Source: Actinomycetota bacterium (GTDB taxonomy: Bacteria > Actinomycetota > Actinomycetes > Actinomycetales > Microbacteriaceae). From it: DNA of 64,000 nt. The stretch lies in contig JAIUPK010000003.1 of the NCBI GenBank assembly GCA_020160915.1, positions 62,001 through 126,000 on the forward strand, read 5' to 3'. This document shows positions 59,216-64,000 of the stretch, piece after piece. The number at the start of each line of letters is the position of its first letter. Position 1 is the first letter of the stretch. The notes under the pieces are model-generated. The model did not search any database, was not told where the DNA came from, and saw nothing but the letters and a program-made list of their open reading frames with translations. Made by a program: the position numbers and the translations under genes.

Positions 59216-60307
59216 TCAACGAACGGATTCTAGGCCCAGCTGGATGAGCTCGTCGATCAACTCGGTGTACGACATGCCGCTGGCTTCCCAACACTTGGGA
59301 AACATGGAGATGGGCGTGAAGCCCGGCATCGTGTTGAGCTCGTTGATCACGAAGCCGTCTGCGGTGAGGAAGAAGTCGGCGCGTGCGAGCCCCGCTCCCC
59401 CGATCGCCTCGAACGCGCGGGCCGCGAGGTCCTGGATCTGGGCCAGCTCGAACTCGGTGAGAGTTGTCGGACAGACCAGGTCGATGCCGGGAGCATCCAT
59501 GTATTTGGCGTCGAAGTCGTAGAAGTCACGACCGGTGATCACTATCTCGCCGGCCAGCGATACCCGGGGTGCACCCCCATCACGTCCGGCGAGCACGCCG
59601 CATTCGATCTCGCGGCCGACCATGGCCGACTCCACGAGGGCCTTGCTGTCCTCCGCGAGTGCGACGCCGAGGGCCGCCGCGAGCTCGCCGGCCGCCGTCA
59701 CCCGGGTGACCCCTACGCTGGAACCCGCCCGAGCCGGCTTGACGAACACGGGCCAACCGAGGCCCGCCACGCGCTCGGCGACGGCCGCGGCATCCGTGGC
59801 CCACTCGCGGGCGGTGACGGTGATGCCCGGCGCGACCGGAATGCCCGCCGCCTGGAAGGCGATCTTGGCGAAGTGCTTGTCCATGCCGAGTGCGCTCGCG
59901 AGCACGCCGTCGCCGACGTAGGGCAGCGCGAGCAGTTCGAGCAGGCCCTGCACGGTGCCGTCCTCCCCGAACGGCCCGTGGAGGATCGGGAAGACGACGT
60001 CGACGTCGCCGAGCGAGCGGGTTGCGCCCGCGGCATCCGTCACAGTGAATTCGCGGGATGCCGCCGACTCGGGAAAGTGCACGCGCGTGCCGTTGTCCTG
60101 AACGACGGGCATCGCCGCCGGGTTCAGCAGGAAGCGGGATGCGTCGTCGGGCTGCAGGGTGAAACGGCCGTCGCGGGTGATGCCGATGGGCAGTACGTCG
60201 TACTTCGAGCGATCGATGGCCGACAGCACACCGCCCGCGGTCGCACAGCTGATCGTGTGCTCGGAGGAGCGCCCACCGAACAGGAGGGCGACGGTCAGTC
60301 GGGCCAC
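59216..60307 (-). CDS. ddl: D-alanine--D-alanine ligase
   Basis: ATP-grasp enzyme making D-Ala-D-Ala for peptidoglycan. 363 residues: VALLFGGRSSEHTISCATAGGVL, FPILHGPFGEDGTVQGLLELLALPYVGDGVLASALGMDKHFAK, GWPVFVKPARAGSSVGVTRV (ATP), and the C-terminal ARADFFLTADGFVINELNTMPGFTPISMFPKCWEASGM with the metal-binding E-x-N. GTG 60307 overlaps the gpsA stop by one base (TAGTG). Confidence 0.96.
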   Translation of the reverse strand: MARLTVALLFGGRSSEHTISCATAGGVLSAIDRSKYDVLPIGITRDGRFTLQPDDASRFLLNPAAMPVVQDNGTRVHFPESAASREFTVTDAAGATRSLGDVDVVFPILHGPFGEDGTVQGLLELLALPYVGDGVLASALGMDKHFAKIAFQAAGIPVAPGITVTAREWATDAAAVAERVAGLGWPVFVKPARAGSSVGVTRVTAAGELAAALGVALAEDSKALVESAMVGREIECGVLAGRDGGAPRVSLAGEIVITGRDFYDFDAKYMDAPGIDLVCPTTLTEFELAQIQDLAARAFEAIGGAGLARADFFLTADGFVINELNTMPGFTPISMFPKCWEASGMSYTELIDELIQLGLESVR

Positions 60308-61386
60308 TACTCCCCCTGAGGCAGGTCGTCGGTCGTGAGGTGCGGGGCGATGTCCCGCGGATTCAGCGTACCGGCAAGCACCTCGGCGACCTGGCTGCAG
60401 ATGGGCATCTGCACGCCCTTGGCGAGGGCGAGTTCGAGCACGGGTGCGACCGAGGAGAGACCCTCAGCGGTCTGGTTCATCTGCTTGATGACCTCGGAGT
60501 AGCTGTAGCCCTGCCCGAGCAGACGGCCGGCCGTGTTGTTGCGCGACAGCGACGACTCGCAGGTGGCGATGAGGTCACCGAGCCCGGCGAGACCGGCGAG
60601 AGTCTCGGCCCGGCCGCCGTACGCGACAGCGAAGTCGGTCATCTCGGCGAGGCCTCGCGTGATGATCGACGCCTTCGTGTTCTCGCCGTACCCGACCCCG
60701 TCGACGATGCCGATGGCCACGGCGATGAGGTTCTTGAGCACCCCGCCGAACTCGGTTCCGATCACGTCGGTGTTCACGAACGCCCTGAAGTACGGGTTGG
60801 TCGCGGTGATCGCCACCGTCGTCGCGGTCTCCAGGTTCTCGCTGGAGACGACGGCGGCCGTCGGCTGCTCCTTCGCGATCTCGAGCGCCAGGTTGGGCCC
60901 GGATGCCACGGCCACCCGGTCACCGTCGAGCTTCAACTCCTGGCGGATCACCTCGCTCATCCGCGAGCCGGTGCCCTTCTCGACGCCCTTCATGAGCGAG
61001 ACGATCAGCGCGTCCTCGGGGATGAGTTCGCGCACGATGCGCAGGTTCTCGCGCAGCGACTGCGACGGCACCGACAGGTAGACCTGCTCGGCACCCTCGA
61101 GCACCTCGGGAAGGCTCGCGCTCGCCCACAGGCCGCGGGGCAGGTTGATGCCCGGCAGGTAGTCGGAGTTGCGCTTGGACTGCGAGATCTCGCGGGCGAG
61201 CTCCGGCCTGCGCGCCCAGAGGGCGACGTCGTTGCCGCCATCGGCGAGGATCTTGGCGAACGTGGTGCCCCACGAACCGGCACCCAGTACTGCTACCCGG
61301 CGGGAGGGGGCTGCCGGGGCATCCGCGCCCGCTGGGTTTGTGCTGGGGCTGCTGGGGCTGCTCGCGCTTGGGCTACTGGAGCTCAT
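60307..61386 (-). CDS. gpsA: glycerol-3-phosphate dehydrogenase [NAD(P)+]
   Basis: Makes sn-glycerol-3-phosphate for membrane lipids. 359 residues from ATG 61386. A Ser/Pro/Ala-rich lead of about 28 residues precedes RRVAVLGAGSWGTTFAKILADGG (NAD(P) binding). LMKGVEKGTG, GPNLALEIAKEQPTAAVV, GVLKNLIAVAIGIVDGVGYGENTKASIITRGLAEM holds the catalytic Lys. Start overlaps the plsC stop (TGATG). The Ser-rich lead is unusual for GpsA and may be flexible. Confidence 0.95.
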   Translation of the reverse strand: MSSSSPSASSPSSPSTNPAGADAPAAPSRRVAVLGAGSWGTTFAKILADGGNDVALWARRPELAREISQSKRNSDYLPGINLPRGLWASASLPEVLEGAEQVYLSVPSQSLRENLRIVRELIPEDALIVSLMKGVEKGTGSRMSEVIRQELKLDGDRVAVASGPNLALEIAKEQPTAAVVSSENLETATTVAITATNPYFRAFVNTDVIGTEFGGVLKNLIAVAIGIVDGVGYGENTKASIITRGLAEMTDFAVAYGGRAETLAGLAGLGDLIATCESSLSRNNTAGRLLGQGYSYSEVIKQMNQTAEGLSSVAPVLELALAKGVQMPICSQVAEVLAGTLNPRDIAPHLTTDDLPQGE

Positions 61387-62123
61387 CAGAACCTGCCGAT
61401 CTCGGTCTGGCCGTGCTTGCTGGGGTCCCAGCGCTCGACGGGAGCCTTTTCGTCGCGAAGCTCCTCGACGAGGGCGGTGATGGCTTGCATGACGGCGGTG
61501 GTCGCCTCGGCGAGGGTCTTCGCCGTGAGGGGCTTGCCCTTCCACCGGCTCAAGTCAACGGGCTCGCCGAAAGTGCCCTGCACGTTCTTGCGCGGGAAGA
61601 GGCTGAGCCGCTTCGAGTACCGCGGCAGGATCTGCTGCGCACCCCAGTGGGCGAACGGAACGATCGGCACGTCGTGCTCGAGGGCGAGACGCACAGCGCC
61701 CGACTTGCCGCGCATCGGCCACATGTCGGGGTCGCGAGTGAGCGTTCCCTCGGGATAGACGATGATCGCCAGTCCGTCTTCGACGAGCTTGCCCGCCGCC
61801 GAGAGCGAATCGCCGCCGGCATTGGCCCCGGCACGCTGCACCGGGATCTGCCCTGTGCCGCGCAGGATGGCCCCGAACACCGGAACCTTGAACAGGCTGG
61901 CCTTGGCGAGGAACCGCGTCACCCGGCCCGTCCTCCAGACGGCGTAGGCCGAGACGAGCGGGTCGATATTGGAGTAGTGGTTCGGTGTGATGATCACGGG
62001 GCCGGTGCGCGGCACCCGTTCCGAGTTGCGGAAGGTGTAACGGCCGAGCACGAGGAGGATCGGGATGACGATGCCGGCGAGGATCCGCCAGCCGAGGGTC
62101 TTCTCGCCCCGTGCCTTCGCCAT
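61386..62123 (-). CDS. plsC: 1-acyl-sn-glycerol-3-phosphate acyltransferase
   Basis: 245 residues. Acyltransferase motif I is NHYSNIDP (H-x4-D), motif III IIVYPEGTLTRDPDMW, and motif II near LFKVPVFGAILRGTGQIPVQR. One N-terminal membrane helix (LGWRILAGIVIPILLVLG). Uses acyl-CoA or acyl-ACP to make phosphatidate, the step following GpsA and the first acylation. Six bases after murA. Confidence 0.93.
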   Translation of the reverse strand: MAKARGEKTLGWRILAGIVIPILLVLGRYTFRNSERVPRTGPVIITPNHYSNIDPLVSAYAVWRTGRVTRFLAKASLFKVPVFGAILRGTGQIPVQRAGANAGGDSLSAAGKLVEDGLAIIVYPEGTLTRDPDMWPMRGKSGAVRLALEHDVPIVPFAHWGAQQILPRYSKRLSLFPRKNVQGTFGEPVDLSRWKGKPLTAKTLAEATTAVMQAITALVEELRDEKAPVERWDPSKHGQTEIGRF

Positions 62124-62129
62124 CGCCGC

Positions 62130-63497
62130 TTAGCCCTCGTAGACGAAGTCAGCGCCGAGCACCCGCAACTTGTCGATGAAGTGCTCGTAGCCTCGGCTGA
62201 TGATTCCGATGTTGGTGACGGTCGACTGACCGTCGGCGGTGAGTGCTGCGATGAGGTGGCTGAACCCGCCGCGAAGGTCGGGGATCTCCACATCGGCGCC
62301 GTGCAGCGGGGTCGGGCCGATGATCACCGCCGCCTGCTCGAGCGGGCGACGCGGCACACGACGGCTGATGGACTCCAGCCCGTCCTGGTGCACCGTGATG
62401 TTCGCGCCCATCTCGATGAGCGCATCCGTAAAGCCGAAGCGGTTCTCGTACACGGTCTCGTGCACGACCGAACGTCCCTCGGCCTGGGTGAGCGCGACGA
62501 TGAGCGGCTGCTGCCAGTCGGTCATGAACCCGGGATGCACGTCGGTCTCCACGACGACAGGCTTGAGCGTGCCGCCCGGGTGGTAGAAACGGATGCCGTC
62601 CTCGTGAATGTCGAACGCGCCACCCACCTTGCGGAAGATGTTGAGGAACGTCATGAGCTCCTGCTGCTTGGCACCCACGACGAAGATGTCGCCGCCGGTC
62701 GCCAGCGCTGCGGATGCCCAGCTCGCGGCCTCGTTGCGGTCGAAGAGTGCGCGGTGCTCGTAGCCGCTGAGCTTCTCGACACCCTCGATGAAGATCACGC
62801 GGTTGGGCTCGACGTTGATGATCGCGCCCATCTTCTGCAGGATCGCGATGAGATCCATGATCTCGGGCTCGATGGCCGCGTTCTTGAGCTCGGTCACACC
62901 TTCGGCGAGCACGGCGGTGAGCAGTACCTGCTCGGTCGCGCCCACGCTGGGGTAGGGCAGCTCGATGTTGGCGCCCTTGAGCCCGTTGGGGGCCGTCAGG
63001 CGGATGCCCTCATAGCTCTTGTCGACGACGGCACCGAATGCGCGCAGCGCGTTGAGGTGGAAGTCGATGGGGCGGTCGCCGATGCGGCAGCCACCGAGAT
63101 CGGGGATCAGCGCCTCACCGAGGCGGTGCAGCAATGGCCCGCAGAACAGGATCGGGATGCGGCTGGAGCCGGCCAGCGCGTCGATCTCGTGGAACTGGGC
63201 CTTCAGCACGTTGGTGGGGTCGAGCATGAGCTCGCCCTCGCCGACCTTGGTCACCGAGACGCCGTACGCCTCGAGCATCCGGCTGACGACGCCGACGTCG
63301 CTGATGTCGGGAACGTCCTTGAGAAGGCTGGGGGTGTCAGCCAGAAGGGCAGCGACCATGGCCTTCGTTGCGAGGTTCTTGGCCCCGCGCACATCCACGC
63401 GACCGCGCAACGGCTTGCCACCGTTGATCACGATCTTGTCGGACGTGAGTCCCACTCTCGCCGCAGCCTTTTGGGCATCCTTGGTAAGAGAATTCAT
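62130..63497 (-). CDS. murA: UDP-N-acetylglucosamine 1-carboxyvinyltransferase
   Basis: First committed step of peptidoglycan synthesis. About 455 residues. GGKPLRGRVDVRGAKNLATKAMVAALLAD is the N-terminal substrate loop with catalytic Lys; GPLLHRLGEALIPDLGGCRIGDRPIDFHLNAL contains the active-site cysteine (GGC-RIG), the fosfomycin target, so this form should be fosfomycin-sensitive. ATG 63497 has AGAGGTGAG just upstream and is preferred to GTG 63503. Confidence 0.94.
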   Translation of the reverse strand: MNSLTKDAQKAAARVGLTSDKIVINGGKPLRGRVDVRGAKNLATKAMVAALLADTPSLLKDVPDISDVGVVSRMLEAYGVSVTKVGEGELMLDPTNVLKAQFHEIDALAGSSRIPILFCGPLLHRLGEALIPDLGGCRIGDRPIDFHLNALRAFGAVVDKSYEGIRLTAPNGLKGANIELPYPSVGATEQVLLTAVLAEGVTELKNAAIEPEIMDLIAILQKMGAIINVEPNRVIFIEGVEKLSGYEHRALFDRNEAASWASAALATGGDIFVVGAKQQELMTFLNIFRKVGGAFDIHEDGIRFYHPGGTLKPVVVETDVHPGFMTDWQQPLIVALTQAEGRSVVHETVYENRFGFTDALIEMGANITVHQDGLESISRRVPRRPLEQAAVIIGPTPLHGADVEIPDLRGGFSHLIAALTADGQSTVTNIGIISRGYEHFIDKLRVLGADFVYEG

Positions 63498-63567
63498 GCT
63501 CACCTCTGTCTTGGTTGGTGCTGGCGCTGTGGTGGTGCGCCCCGTAGTCAGGCTAACGAGCGAGAAG

Positions 63568-64000
63568 CTAACGAGCCGGAAGAGTCGTGGGCCGCCAGCT
63601 TTCGCGTTTGGCCTCGAATCGCGTGATCTGGGACTCGTCGCGCAACGTTAAGCCGATGTCATCGAGTCCTTCAAGCAAACGCCACCTAGTGTAATCGTCA
63701 ATCTCGAACACGAAGCTGGCCTTGCCTACGGTCACAGTTCGTGCAACGAGGTCGACCGAGACCTCTATTCCCGGATGCTCCGCCACGATCATCCAGATCG
63801 TCTCGATGTCCTTCTCCGCGAGTTGGGCAGCGAGCAGACCCTGTTTGCCCGAGTTGCCGCGGAAGATGTCGCCGAACCGCGCGCTCAGAACGGCCTGGAA
63901 ACCGTAGTCGCGAAGCGCCCAGACGGCATGCTCGCGACTCGAGCCGGTGCCGAAGTCGGGACCAGCGACGAGGATGCGTGTGCCGTGGCCCGGGCCGCCG
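63568..64000 (-). CDS. leuD: 3-isopropylmalate dehydratase small subunit, C-terminal part
   Basis: About 144 residues; the 5' end lies beyond the window. Reading in from the edge gives [51 protein letters not shown], the LeuD swivel-domain signature. With LeuC it isomerises 2- and 3-isopropylmalate in leucine synthesis. Followed by murA after 70 bases, the usual order in this phylum. Confidence 0.93.
   Translation of the reverse strand, partial: GGPGHGTRILVAGPDFGTGSSREHAVWALRDYGFQAVLSARFGDIFRGNSGKQGLLAAQLAEKDIETIWMIVAEHPGIEVSVDLVARTVTVGKASFVFEIDDYTRWRLLEGLDDIGLTLRDESQITRFEAKRESWRPTTLPAR

Overview
The window is one high-GC stretch from an actinobacterium, most likely a member of Microbacteriaceae. 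The basis is the very high G+C, frequent GTG starts, ATGA/TGATG gene overlaps, DUF222-HNH and DUF3515 proteins, and a housekeeping gene order typical of that phylum. The assignment is inferred from family content; no marker gene was aligned. There is no rRNA or tRNA gene that I can see, and no gene-free gap longer than about 300 bases.

Two arms are core chromosome. The left arm (1-17000, mostly minus strand) holds the end of a GH13 glucosidase gene with a perfect palindromic operator, then ffh, ftsY, smc, mutM, rnc, rpmF and a YceD/DUF177 gene. These cover protein targeting, chromosome organisation, repair, RNA processing and the ribosome. A two-component system with a divergent secreted protein, a tandem-GNAT protein and a glutaryl-CoA-dehydrogenase-like gene sit between smc and mutM. 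The right arm (52000-64000) holds coaD, recG, rsmD, an M50 peptidase, thiL, a DUF3515 lipoprotein, a Thr-Pro-rich surface protein, ddl, gpsA, plsC, murA and a partial leuD.

Between the arms (17149-51877) lie about 35 kb of accessory modules, between coaD and yceD, which are usually close together in actinobacteria. In order these are: (i) an eight-gene pyrimidine/hydantoin catabolic and uptake operon (nitrilase-type amidohydrolase, dihydropyrimidinase, LLM oxidoreductase, ABC importer, class III aminotransferase) with a divergent MocR regulator; (ii) an ABC importer resembling the cassette proposed for F420-0; (iii) a MoxR-DUF58-transglutaminase trio; (iv) F420 biosynthesis genes cofD, cofC and cofE with an F420-type LLM oxidoreductase; (v) a lower-GC island at about 40850-44282 with a TauD-like dioxygenase, a HEPN-like/zinc-ribbon protein, a small helical partner, an FRG-domain protein and a membrane-anchored orphan; (vi) a toxin-antitoxin-like pair and small accessory genes; (vii) a LexA-boxed DUF222-HNH nuclease gene beside tandem repeats.

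The most striking feature is a set of small palindromic repeats. Family A has GGTTGAGTAG and TATCGAAACC flanks around a covarying GC mini-hairpin. It lies between operon genes, inside smc in frame, and at two gene 3' ends, where its GTT-GAG-TAG supplies the final Val-Glu-stop. A related family B (GTCTCGAC...CTCGACC) lies in frame inside a histidine kinase gene, recG (as three 15-residue repeats) and a monooxygenase gene. A third family (arms ending AACTCAGGC / GCCTGAGTT) occurs twice. The best candidate for an undescribed system is the island at 40483-44282.
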